Origin: Gautieria morchelliformis
Lineage: Eukaryota > Basidiomycota > Agaricomycetes > Gomphales > Gomphaceae
Assembly: GCA_015179125.1 (NCBI GenBank)
Contig: WHVA01000002.1
Location: forward strand, 62,001 to 126,000
Reading direction: 5' to 3'
Length of the DNA: 64,000 nucleotides
Shown here: positions 22,309-31,764 of the stretch, piece after piece
How positions within the stretch are numbered: position 1 is the first letter of the stretch
Layout of the letters: each line of letters begins with the position of its first letter
Position numbers and translations under genes: made by a program
Notes under the pieces: generated by a model
What the model was told of the DNA's origin: nothing
What the model saw: the letters and a program-made list of their open reading frames with translations, nothing else
Databases searched by the model: none

Positions 22309-24864
22309 TTATTCATTGAGGGCAACCTCGGCTAGTGGTATACGCTCAGGAGGAACACTTCTTGTCGCAGTGGTCACGACTTTACCAGGCGTCTTTATAG
22401 GTACTCCGGCGGGGTCGTACACATGGCCGGTAGTGAACTCGATGGCATCTAGCTCATCTTCATCACTCTCCACGTCGGAAGGGTATGGAGGTGTTCGAGG
22501 CGGGGCATTGGTTTCTGTCACAGATGTATCTGGAACCCCTTTGTCACTTGGATCCTGCACGACGTCTTGAGGTCTGTCAGTTCGTATTTCACAAGAACTC
22601 GTTTCGGATCCCGTGGAGCCTTGTGTGACTTCTGACGCCTCTTCCGTATTCATCTTGTCTGGAACTGTTGCCTCTCGTGTCTGTTCTTCATCCACCCGCG
22701 GTGGCTCTGGTGAGCCTTGTGTGACTTCTCGGGCCTCTTCCGTATCCATTTCGTCTGGAACTGTTGCCTCTCGTGTCTGTTCTTCATCTACCGGCGGTGC
22801 CTTTGGTGAGCCAGATAAAGGCATGACGGGGAACACACCACCCTTCTCTCCATCAGGGCTGGCCGGGATAGGAGCTACGTCTGACTGAATTTCTGTCACT
22901 TTAGCCTTGTCGCCCTGTTTCGCTGACGGTGCTTTCGCAACGCCACTTTGACTGGGCACTCGTGCTCCTTGTGAGCCCTTTAAAGTAGTCGGCTTAGCCC
23001 CTGCCCCCCATACCGGTCGTTTGGAAACGACAGAAGTACCCGCAGCCCTCCCGGATACGGGTCGTGTTCCACTCGCTGAAGGGAGAGCCCTCTGCTTGCT
23101 AAGCTGCGAGAGCGTGGGTTGGGTGACTCCGCCTCCACGGCGAGGGGCAAAACCTTCTGTTACCTTCTCCCTTTTCTTCTTCCCATCTGCAGTAAGGGCA
23201 CTGGGAGCGCCCCGACGGAAAAGCGAGGGCTTTACTTCCCGCTTCACACCGTCACTCATTGCCGTCTCCGGTCTATTCGCTCTCGGAGGGGAAGGAGCCT
23301 GCGGCAGCGGGACTGCTTTCGGCACACGTTGCGCGCCCTTACGCATAACAATAGCCTCGGGTTCTGTAGTCGGAAAGACGATACCGGTGCCAGCCACAGG
23401 CTCCCGTACAGGGCCTTTGGGGGCATTCTCCATTTGTGGGCGGATCACTGATCGCCCGGGGGGCTGGTGTGACATAGTGAGAAAGTCATGTCGATTAGCT
23501 GGGTGTGGTTCCACAGCTACAATTCGAGGCACACGGCGAGCCTGGCCACTGGAAGCCGCGGAAGCAGGGGCCCGAGTTGCAGCAAGGCGGACTGGGGGCT
23601 TGTGTTCATATCCAGGATGAGAAGGTGCGGATTTGACTGAGAAAGTTGACGACGCCGTGGAGAGTACGCGTTGTCGCTCTTGGTCAGCGTGCTGCTCTGA
23701 TTGATGGTGATTTGGGTCGGGTCGTTGTACTTGTGGCCGAGTGGTACCATGCGCCCGTGATGGGATCGACGCAGGGGGTAGCATGGAGCCTGCGACGACA
23801 GCGGTAGAAATGGCACTTCTCTCGTGTTTTCTAAAAGCAGCTCGTGGCTGGGTGGAGGAGGGGATGGCGGATGTAGAAGAGGCGAAAAGGGGCTTGGTTA
23901 CTGGCCGCTTCGGCTTTTCTTGGGCAGGAAGTCGAGCGCGTTCTATTGCCTTCGAAGTAATATTTTGAGATTTCACGTCAAGATATTTACGCATCACAGG
24001 TGTCAACGGGCCGGTGAACCTTGCAATACCGCATATATGTCAGTACACCATAGTGCAAGAGAGAAGATAACTTACTCCTCAACTCGCTCTGGAAATAGGA
24101 CCTTATAGGCTTCAAATATTTGGCGACTTGTCTGTCGGATGCCTGCATCCTTATCCCTTCCTGTGACTTTTATGACCTCCTCTACGTCGCCAACTCTGGC
24201 CTTGGTATATCTATCCGTCCAATCCCACTTGTTTAAGCACCGCAGGACACCCTCGACAGCAATGGCACGCCCTGTAACCATTTTGCTTTCCTTGCATGCT
24301 GCAAGGAGATGGGGTATGATAGAAGGAATGTGACAATAGCCTAGAATCAGTGCCAGGCCTGTTTGAGAGCGTGTCACATAAACTTTGTTTGTGCGATTGG
24401 CCAATCGAAGGATGTGGGGCACGAAAAGAGGAACAAGGACCTCGAATGCAAGTCCAACACGTGGGGCGATGATGATTAAACACTCTAATGCAGCCGCAGA
24501 TAGACGTGTACGTTCTGAGTTCATCTGGGTGAGATGCTGTCAGACAAATTCTCACATCCACTGGACATCGACCTACTGCGCTGACGATCTCCCTAGCAGA
24601 TGCTTTGATACCATTGACAAGCTCCATCTCATACTTATAACCACCACCTTTAACCACTGCAGCAAACTTGGTGAGAGCTCTTGCGATGCGATCCCACGTC
24701 TCCTCAGTCTCTTCCAAGGAGAGGGCATCGCGTAACGTGGAAAGCTCTCCCTCTAATTGTTGGGCAGATTCGCACTGTAGGATGCAATGTCAGGCTAAGT
24801 AGCCACCCTTTGGATCTAACGGCTTGAGACTCACTGGTAACTTGTCCGGAATGACTGGCCGCAT
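22309..24864 (-). CDS. CLASP N-terminal (TOG) domain microtubule-associated protein
   Basis: The protein starts MRPVIPDKLP at 24864. A short intron (GTGAGT to CTACAG) leads to CESAQQLEGELSTLRDALSL and TWDRIARALTKFAAVVKGGG. The next exon carries ALECLIIIAPRVGLAFEVLV, YVTRSQTGLALILGYCHIPS and IRQTSRQIFEAYKVLFPERV, the helical hairpins of a CLASP_N/TOG domain that binds tubulin. The last, long exon (about 560 codons) is basic and rich in Ser, Pro and Ala, as in microtubule-lattice binding regions, then becomes acidic with a 32-residue tandem repeat, and stops at 22309. The expected role is stabilising spindle or cytoplasmic microtubules. The protein has one TOG domain and is shorter than yeast Stu1 or animal CLASP. 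Confidence 0.8.
22616..22807. repeat. 96-base tandem repeat (two units) inside the CLASP-like gene
   Basis: Two nearly identical 96-base units start at 22616 and 22712, with a partial third start at 22808. On the minus strand each encodes 32 residues around EEQTREATVPD and EVTQGS. The period is a multiple of three, so the frame is kept. Confidence 0.85.
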
Positions 24865-25327
24865 GGTGTGAGGGTGGTCTGAGAGACAACTAGCTCACGT
24901 TCGTGTGCACTGTGAGCGACTTGTGCGTGGAGCACACCACCAAACATGCGAGCACGATCACGTGACCGCGTCCGTTCTCCGAGGTTACGGGCTTACCGTT
25001 TCCATGCATGCCAGTTAAAAATTCACACTTCTTATCGCAATAAGCGGCGTTTAGTACTTACAGTAATGCATCGCACCAAACTGTAATGTCGTTTTCCAAG
25101 AGAGTAACAAGAACCCATCAAGAGGAGAGACTATGTAAGTCTATGCAGTCACCGCACTGCCGCATGCCCACGTGACTGACATCTGCAAGGATTATTGTGA
25201 CATAGTCGGTGACTTCGACGACCTCAACAGATGTCGGCGACCGAAATGCGATATGACATGACATTATTCATTTTAGCATCATCGATTATCCTCCCAACAT
25301 CGCCACTACTGCAGTCTATGCACGAGC
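24865..25327. other. Divergent intergenic region
   Basis: It lies between the starts of the CLASP-like gene (-) and the F-box gene (+). No coding exon is recognised. The composition is ordinary. Confidence 0.4.
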
Positions 25328-26610
25328 ATGGGGCCCAGTAGGCTAACACAAGAGCTGATCGATGCTGTTATCGATAATCTCCATGAGGACCATGGTGCTT
25401 TACTCGCGTGTTCGCTAGTTTGCCGTTCATGGCTTCCCTCGAGCCAACGCCATCTGTTCCGGCGGGTAACATTTGCTCTGGACGAGGATCGCTGCAAGCA
25501 ATTGGCTCTCCTCACCTTACCAATTACATCCGAGAGCTGGAGGTGCGCGTGGATGCAAACCATTGGACCAGGGAAGGGAGATCCGTGGATCCAGATCAAT
25601 CACGCCTCGCGGCGGCGTTACGCAGGCTCAGCAAGCTCCAGAGCATAGAGCTATACGATCTGGAAATGGGTAAATTGACAGTAGATCTCTGCCAATCGCT
25701 TCGATGGGTACTCCTGCTACCTTCGCTCACGTCCCTAAAGTACTGTATTGGTCAACATGGAAACATCAACTTCGTGAGTCTTGCATGTCACGCAGAAAGT
25801 CTAATGGATGTATTGAAAACTTGTGTCATTTTGCTGTCGTGGCAGCTTCAAGACCTCTTGACGCGAGGAGATCAAGAGGATGATGAACCACGGGAACGGA
25901 GTCACCTTTCTCACCTGAATTTAGATTTGGAGATGGAAGGCAACCTTGACCTATACGTTGACTGGGTTCTTGGGCCTCGATCGCCTTTTGAGATATCGCA
26001 CATAGATCATTTGCGCATAAATCTTCTCACCAAGAAGGACGAGAAAGCTTTAAACACCCTGTTTCGCACCATTGGCGGGTCACTCAATGAGGTCGCACTT
26101 GGGGTGCCATATCACGGTCTGCTGTGTGAGTGACCACCTGTTTTGAACTCAAATGTACTTGTCTAACTTTATAGGTCGGCGTTTCTAGACCCAAAGCTAG
26201 CATTCGACATCAAACTGGAATATAATTCGAATATTCGCTTCCTATCTTTGAACTATGTCAGTATTGGGACATTACGCCCAGTGGACTTGAAATCGTTCGG
26301 GATTGCCTGGCTTCTACGGTTCCTTTCTAATTTTGATGCTTCTAACAAAATAGAACATATCGATCTCCAACTGGTGATTTTGGACATTGACACGTTTAGG
26401 GAGGTGTGCTCAGCTGCTATTTGGGGCCAAGTAGACTGCATTCTTGCAAAAAAGTTTCTGAAACCGGAGGAGGTGGTCATCCGGGAGGTTTTGGCGACCT
26501 CCGCGGACCCGGAGGTGTACAGTGAGTTTGAGGAGTGTATGCTTCACGCGTTTCCATTGTTAGTAGAGCGAGGTGTGGATGTGGATGTTCGGTCACTGTT
26601 GAAAGAATAA
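25328..26610 (+). CDS. F-box protein, with an apparent frame disruption near its N-terminus
   Basis: The start MGPSRLTQELIDAVIDNLHE followed by ALLACSLVCRSWLPSSQRHL is the F-box of the large agaricomycete F-box family, expected to bind Skp1 in SCF ubiquitin ligases. The familiar continuation SPHLTNYIRELEVRV lies in a different frame from about 25510 on, with no credible intron between, so one indel or sequencing error is likely near 25500. The rest reads LSKLQSIELYDLEMGK and IDHLRINLLTKKDEKALNTL. Introns lie at 25773-25844 (GTGAGT to GGCAG) and near 26126-26175. The last exon gives LNYVSIGTLRPVDLKSFGIA to a TAA at 26610. The second half is leucine-rich-repeat-like, as usual. The gene may be a recent pseudogene. 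Confidence 0.65.
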
Positions 26611-27054
26611 GCGCTATATTTCAGTTCCGCTTGCACTACAGCTAAATTACTCAAGGATTATTATTGCCACTGGCCTAGAACTATTCAACTTGGACGGACT
26701 ATGTCTTACAGCCAGCAAATCCTCGAAACCAATGGCTCTGTAAAGGCATGTCCCTTCGGTTAGCTCACAGCCCTAAGACTAGCAGTAGTAGACTCCACAT
26801 TGTGTAAAACAAGAATCGCGTATGAGTTTATCAAAGACTGCTTCGCACCTTGACAGACCCCCAGTCGCAACCAGTCTTCCGTTGGTTGCATCCCAGATCT
26901 ACAAATAATTTTGGTGAGCTTCACTAATTGACGAACCGTCCTTACAGGGACGTTTGGGACGTTGTCAATGCACCTCACCTCGTAGAGTCTCTGTTCTCTT
27001 CCCACCAGCAACAGTGCAGGCTATGATTCCCCCTATGGTTGACGGCGAAATTAA
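26611..27054. other. Flank between the F-box gene and the retroelement block
   Basis: No gene recognised. It ends where the first direct repeat of the Ngaro-type element begins. Confidence 0.4.
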
Positions 27055-27328
27055 TTGCGGTTTAAATCTATGATTTTCATGCATCTAACCGTAGAGGGAC
27101 CTGCCAGCCTGCGCTCCCTTCTCTCTTTGCCTTCGTGAACCGTCCGCGGTTGGCTAGGCACCAGCTCGTGCGTTGACAGCCTCAGGGCAGCCCGCAGAGC
27201 AGAACCGACTGTATTAGTAATGCGTGTCTCTCCTGCCCCTGTTTGTCTCTCTATCGGTTATAAGTAAAAAGAAGTCATTGTATTGTCTCAAGTGTTCTTT
27301 TCACCACTGCGGTGTTTCTTTCGTCTAC
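27055..27328 (+). repeat. Ngaro direct repeat A1
   Basis: It begins around TTGCGGTTTAAATCTATG and ends near TTTCTTTCGTCTAC. It matches A2 at 38289-38544 almost base for base; A2 is 18 bases shorter. It should contain the element's 5' leader and promoter. Confidence 0.85.
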
Positions 27329-27510
27329 TAAACTCGCCTATCGCCTAAAACCACCTCTCGATGACCGAAAACATAGAAAATGGACATCACGCACAATCAT
27401 CTACTTCAGGCACCTCAGCCCACGCTCACGTCTTTGAACCCGAACTTGCGTGAAAATGCACCGAAGAGCTTAGTAGATACAGGAATGCGTCCACCGACAA
27501 GGGTTCAGCC

Positions 27511-28620
27511 ATGGTCGAAATCACCCGCCTCATTGGACAATCGAAAGAGTGCATCGGCGAACAACGCGCAAATACCATCCGCGCCTACTTCAGAATCCTT
27601 GATTCCGATGAACGAAACCTTTCAACTCTCGACTCCAATTCCGGCCCGTCTGTACTCGAAAGCATCAGGAGAGGGCGAGAAGACCCCGATGAAGATACTT
27701 CAGACACCAGCGAAGTTCGGGAAGACGCGCAAGAAATCAGCCGCACCAAGAAGAGGAAGCATCGACGAAGCAGAGAGCGGAAGCGGAAAAGAAGAGACGA
27801 CTCAAGCGACAGCGAAGATGCGCAAAGCAAACGCCTTGACACCTCAAAATTACCATGGGAGATCGATGAACTCACATCGCCCATTCAGCTCGCACCCAGC
27901 CTCCGAGAGACGCAAGTACTGCTCCGACTGTTTGCAGAAGATCGCCGGGCCGTCAAGACATCAATCGTCACCTCCGCGCGACATCCGGAGCTTCCAGACA
28001 GCGAATGGGACAGCATCATCCGAGGACGGGCAGTGGACCTCAACAAAATTCTCACCAACATGGTCGCCCTCGGGCGAGACGCCAAGCATGTTGAACACGT
28101 CGCGGGACTCAAACTCCAAGTCGAATCCAGCATCCCAGTCCGCAAAGTCCAAACCCTTGGAGACTGGACACTCGCTTGGAGCAAAGCATCCGCAGCGATC
28201 GTCTTCGTCTTTCCACACAGGCGAGGCGAGCTGCAAACATACGCTGAACACATCACCGAGTTATTCGGAGCGATCAACCCTTTGTACCACAACAGGATCA
28301 TTCTCTACGATCAATCCGTGCGGGCAAGAGCTGCCTGTCGACAAGATATTCTCCTCTCCGATCTCGGACGTTTCGAGGACCTTCGTACCATGCACATCGC
28401 CTCAATCGGTGTCGGTCTCACCGTCAACCACGAACCAGATTCCTTCGGGGCTAACCCCTCCAGAAGACTCCCTACCAAAGTGTCCGAGCCGTGCAGACGC
28501 TTCAACCTTAGTAAGTGCCCCAACTCATCCAAGAACTGCAGATACCTGCACGTGTGCGCCTCCTGTCATCAACTCGGCCACACTGAAGCCAAGTGCGCGA
28601 AAACGGCGAGCGTCCACTGA
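27511..28620 (+). CDS. Ngaro gag-like protein
   Basis: A 369-codon frame. It has an Arg/Lys/Ser/Asp-rich segment (KKRKHRRSRERKRKRRDD), a helical middle part, and a C-terminal Cys/His zinc-binding region around CRRFNLSKCPNSSKNCRYL and CASCHQLGHTEAKC. This is the usual make-up of Gag in DIRS/Ngaro elements. It is overlapped through its whole length by an open frame in another register that leads into RT. Confidence 0.75.
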   Translation: MVEITRLIGQSKECIGEQRANTIRAYFRILDSDERNLSTLDSNSGPSVLESIRRGREDPDEDTSDTSEVREDAQEISRTKKRKHRRSRERKRKRRDDSSDSEDAQSKRLDTSKLPWEIDELTSPIQLAPSLRETQVLLRLFAEDRRAVKTSIVTSARHPELPDSEWDSIIRGRAVDLNKILTNMVALGRDAKHVEHVAGLKLQVESSIPVRKVQTLGDWTLAWSKASAAIVFVFPHRRGELQTYAEHITELFGAINPLYHNRIILYDQSVRARAACRQDILLSDLGRFEDLRTMHIASIGVGLTVNHEPDSFGANPSRRLPTKVSEPCRRFNLSKCPNSSKNCRYLHVCASCHQLGHTEAKCAKTASVH

Positions 28621-29949
28621 GAGCTTTCTCCCTTCGAAACGCCCCCGATTCGCGCGGGATTTTCTCTGGGAAAACCACGAAATCGGTGAATCGCCTTCCG
28701 CTCAAGCTTCAGAAACAGCTCCTCCGGTTCCAGATGTCCCCGAAGATGAGATGAAAAATCCTACAATTGCCGCTACCATTCGCAACCATCCCGATCTGTT
28801 CAAAATCGTCACCCCGATCAATGTCGACTGTTTTCAGCACTTGCTTCGCTCTCACCCGAACCAGGCCCTCGTCAATTCAGTATGCAAAGGTTTCAGAGAA
28901 GGGTTCTGGCCGTGGGCAGACACCTCCAAACCTGGCTACCCTGAAACTTGGGACAACTCACACAGGCCTATATCCGACCCCGCTCACAGGCAGTTCCTCA
29001 GAGATCAGCGCGACGAAGAAATAAGACTCGGTCAGTACTCACACTCCTTCGGTACAACACTGCTGCCTGGGATGTACAGCATGCCCTTAGGTGTTATCCC
29101 AAAACCGCACTCGAACAAATTGCGTTTGATTAATGATCACAGTGCGGGCGAATACTCCTGCAACTCGATGATACCAAAGCACGAGGGTACAGTCAAGCTA
29201 GACGGCATGCGGAGCTTAGGCAAAATCCTGCGTCATGCCCGAAAGCGGTACAAACGATTACCTTTCGTCCTTTGGAAAGCCGATGTTACGCGTGCCTACC
29301 GCCTTCTCCCCATGCATTTTCATTGGCAGCTGCGGCAGATTGTAACCATCGACGGCCAACGCTACGTAGACAGATGCAACTTCTTCGGTGGGCGAGCAGG
29401 TTGTCGCCTATTCTGCACATTCATGGCACTCGTACTGTGGATCGCCCAACACGTCTTCGGCTTGTCAGACCTCCTAGCCTATGTTGACGACAATTTCTCT
29501 TGGGAGTTCGCTCACCGCACTTTCTTCTACCCACCATACGCGTGCTTCTTCCCAGAGAAACAAGCACGCCTCCTTCTCCTCTGGGACAAACTCAGAATTC
29601 CCCATGAACATCGCCAGCAGGAGTTTGGCGCTGTACTCAGAATCATTGGCTACCAAGTCGATGCCTCAGCCATGACAATCTCTATGGACACTGAGAGCAA
29701 ACAAAGCTTATTAGACGCGATTCATGCGTTCATTCACGGTGAGCGCCGTTGTTCTTTGCGAGATTTTCAGCGGATAGCAGGTTGGATCAATTGGGGCCTC
29801 AACATTCAACCTCGCCTTCGCCTCGGTCTAGCCTCCTTGTACGCAAAGATCGCCGGCAAAGGTCAACCGCACCAGCTCTTGTGGATCAACCAGTGGGTCG
29901 TCAAAGACCTGTCCTGGCTTGCTTGCCACTTCGCAGCTGGCAGCGGTAT
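28621..29949 (+). CDS. Ngaro reverse transcriptase region, left part, up to the gypsy insertion
   Basis: Recognisable RT motifs occur in order: SMPLGVIPKPHSNKLRLIND, FVLWKADVTRAYRLLPMH (catalytic Asp), VDRCNFFGGRAGCRLF, and LLAYVDDNFSWE (the Asp-Asp catalytic box). The frame is already open from 27380, over the whole gag region. It ends at the target site of the nested gypsy, beyond which its RNase H part continues at 36603. It is a fossil part of the Ngaro element. Confidence 0.8.
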
Positions 29950-30324
29950 TGTGAGGGCAACACTAATGACGAAGCCACAACCAAAGATACTCAAGGAGAT
30001 AAGAGCCGATACTAGGACAATGACCAACTGTGTAGTGGGTATCCTCAGTTTATAACTCTACCAACGATAGATACATGGGGACTTGCCTGTGTAGTGGGTA
30101 TCCTCAGAGATCAAGCTGAGGAAACACCACCACACGGGCTACAGTCTTATAGTGCTGGCAAGGCTTACATAATAGGGGAGACGGAAACTTGTAGAAGGTT
30201 ACGGAAGGTGACGGAATGTGACATGTGACGGAAGGTGATGGAAGGTTATGGAAACTGACGGAAGGTAACGGAAACTCATGGAAGGAAATAGAAACTTGTG
30301 GAAGGAAATGCGTGAACCCTGACA
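29950..30324 (+). repeat. 5' LTR of the gypsy element
   Basis: It begins TGTGAGGGCAACACT and ends CCCTGACA. It is 375 bases long, 59 more than the 3' LTR, because of an extra segment bounded by two copies of GTAGTGGGTATCCTCAG. Its second half consists of degenerate short direct repeats related to TGACGGAAGGT. Confidence 0.93.
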
Positions 30325-30501
30325 GCAAGTTTCCGTCTCCCCTATTATGTAAGAACGCTATAAGACTGTAGCTCGTGTGGTGACGTTTCCTCAGCTTGAT
30401 CTCTGAGGATACCCACTACACAGTTGGTCATTGTCCTAGTATCGGCTCTTATCTCCTTGAGTATCTTTGGTTGTGGCTTCGTCATTAGTGTTGCCCTCAC
30501 A
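30325..30501 (-). repeat. Inverted partial LTR directly behind the 5' LTR
   Basis: These 177 bases are the reverse complement of the first half of the LTR, from its internal GGGAGACGGAAACTTG back to the very first bases, ending TTGCCCTCACA. The segment starts one base after the 5' LTR, where a primer-binding site would sit. RNA covering both copies could form a long hairpin. Confidence 0.9.
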
Positions 30502-30561
30502 GAAGATCAAGCTCATAGGACGACCCCACACACTTTTCTTAACCAGCCTTCATCTCAGCCT

Positions 30562-31764
30562 ATGGCAGACCAACTCCCAGACGCAGACTGGGACTCCCTG
30601 GGTGACCATGGGCCATTTCTTCGAGGCCTCCTTTCCAGCCAAGCACAGCAGCTGCAGCAACTTCAACTGCAGAATCAGGAACTGCACAGTCAGATTGTTA
30701 ACGTTCACGACCACTTAGCCAATGCTGCTGTTGCTGCTGCTCAAGCCCTTGCGCCCTCAGTACCTCACAGTGTCCCTCCATCTACTCGCTCTATCAAAGC
30801 AGCGGAACCGGAGAAGTTCAATGGAGACCGTGCAGAGACTGAAGGGTTTATCAGGTCTATCAGATTGTCCATCGCTGTCCAGCCGGCATCCTTCCCAGAT
30901 GAGCGCACAAAGATCCTATATGCTCTTTCCTTCATGACAGGAGGCTCTGCGGAGATATGGGCACACAACGAGACACAGGCTGTCATTGATGGCACCTCCT
31001 CTATATCCACTCTGGAGGGGTTCATTAAACGTGTGGAGGAGGCCTTTGGTGACCCAGATCGTGCCAGAACGGCTCACACTAAACTGCATGACCTTAGGAT
31101 GGCGTCAGGAATGTCGGCAGATGAATACACGGCTCAATTTGAGATCCTGGCAGGCAGGACAGGCTTTAATGATGAGGCACTCGAGGATGCCTATGCTCGT
31201 GGCCTTCCAGCAGGTATCCTTGATAAGATCCACGCCCAGCCCTTTCTTCCATCCAACCTCAAAGCCTGGAAGGAAGCAGCCTGTCAGATTGACCGCAATC
31301 ATCGCCGTCTGTTAGAGGTCAGGAAGGCACAGACACCTCATGTCCCTAATCGCCCTCCTCCTGCCCGTCCACTCCACACTCCTGCTACGGCTCCTGTTGT
31401 CACAGCACCACCCAGTAATGCGACACCTATGGACATTGACTCATCCCGCCGCCGCACCGAAACACGGACCTGCTACAACTGTAAGAGACCTGGTCACATT
31501 TCACCAGACTGTCCTGAACCTCGCAAGCCACGAATCCGCGCAAACCTCACGGAGGCAGACATTGCAGCAATTGTCTCTAAATCTGTGGCAGCGGCGATGG
31601 AGGAACACAAACAGAAGGTGGAAGCCCCTGTCCAAGATGAAGGAAAGGGTTTTAGGCCAGTCAGCGGTGAAAGACATGCCCCGCTCGACGAATCGGTTTT
31701 CAGTTCTCGAAACATGTACAATAGGGATCACAGGCGATATGATGCATCCTTCTCCTATCCCTGA
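30562..31764 (+). CDS. Gypsy gag polyprotein
   Basis: It starts MADQLPDADWDSLGDHGPF, followed by a Gln/Leu-rich coiled coil. The retrotransposon Gag core lies around EPEKFNGDRAETEGFIRSIR and AHTKLHDLRMASGMSADEYT. Near the C-terminus sits a CCHC knuckle, CYNCKRPGHISPDC. It overlaps the start of the pol frame, which lies in the +1 register; such elements are known to use frameshifting to make Gag-Pol. Confidence 0.9.
   Translation: MADQLPDADWDSLGDHGPFLRGLLSSQAQQLQQLQLQNQELHSQIVNVHDHLANAAVAAAQALAPSVPHSVPPSTRSIKAAEPEKFNGDRAETEGFIRSIRLSIAVQPASFPDERTKILYALSFMTGGSAEIWAHNETQAVIDGTSSISTLEGFIKRVEEAFGDPDRARTAHTKLHDLRMASGMSADEYTAQFEILAGRTGFNDEALEDAYARGLPAGILDKIHAQPFLPSNLKAWKEAACQIDRNHRRLLEVRKAQTPHVPNRPPPARPLHTPATAPVVTAPPSNATPMDIDSSRRRTETRTCYNCKRPGHISPDCPEPRKPRIRANLTEADIAAIVSKSVAAAMEEHKQKVEAPVQDEGKGFRPVSGERHAPLDESVFSSRNMYNRDHRRYDASFSYP

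Noticed and set aside
30104-30328. Repeated short motifs in the LTR considered as a CRISPR-like array
   Set aside because: The units are degenerate, without spacers, and lie within a eukaryotic LTR; they are simple tandem repeats.
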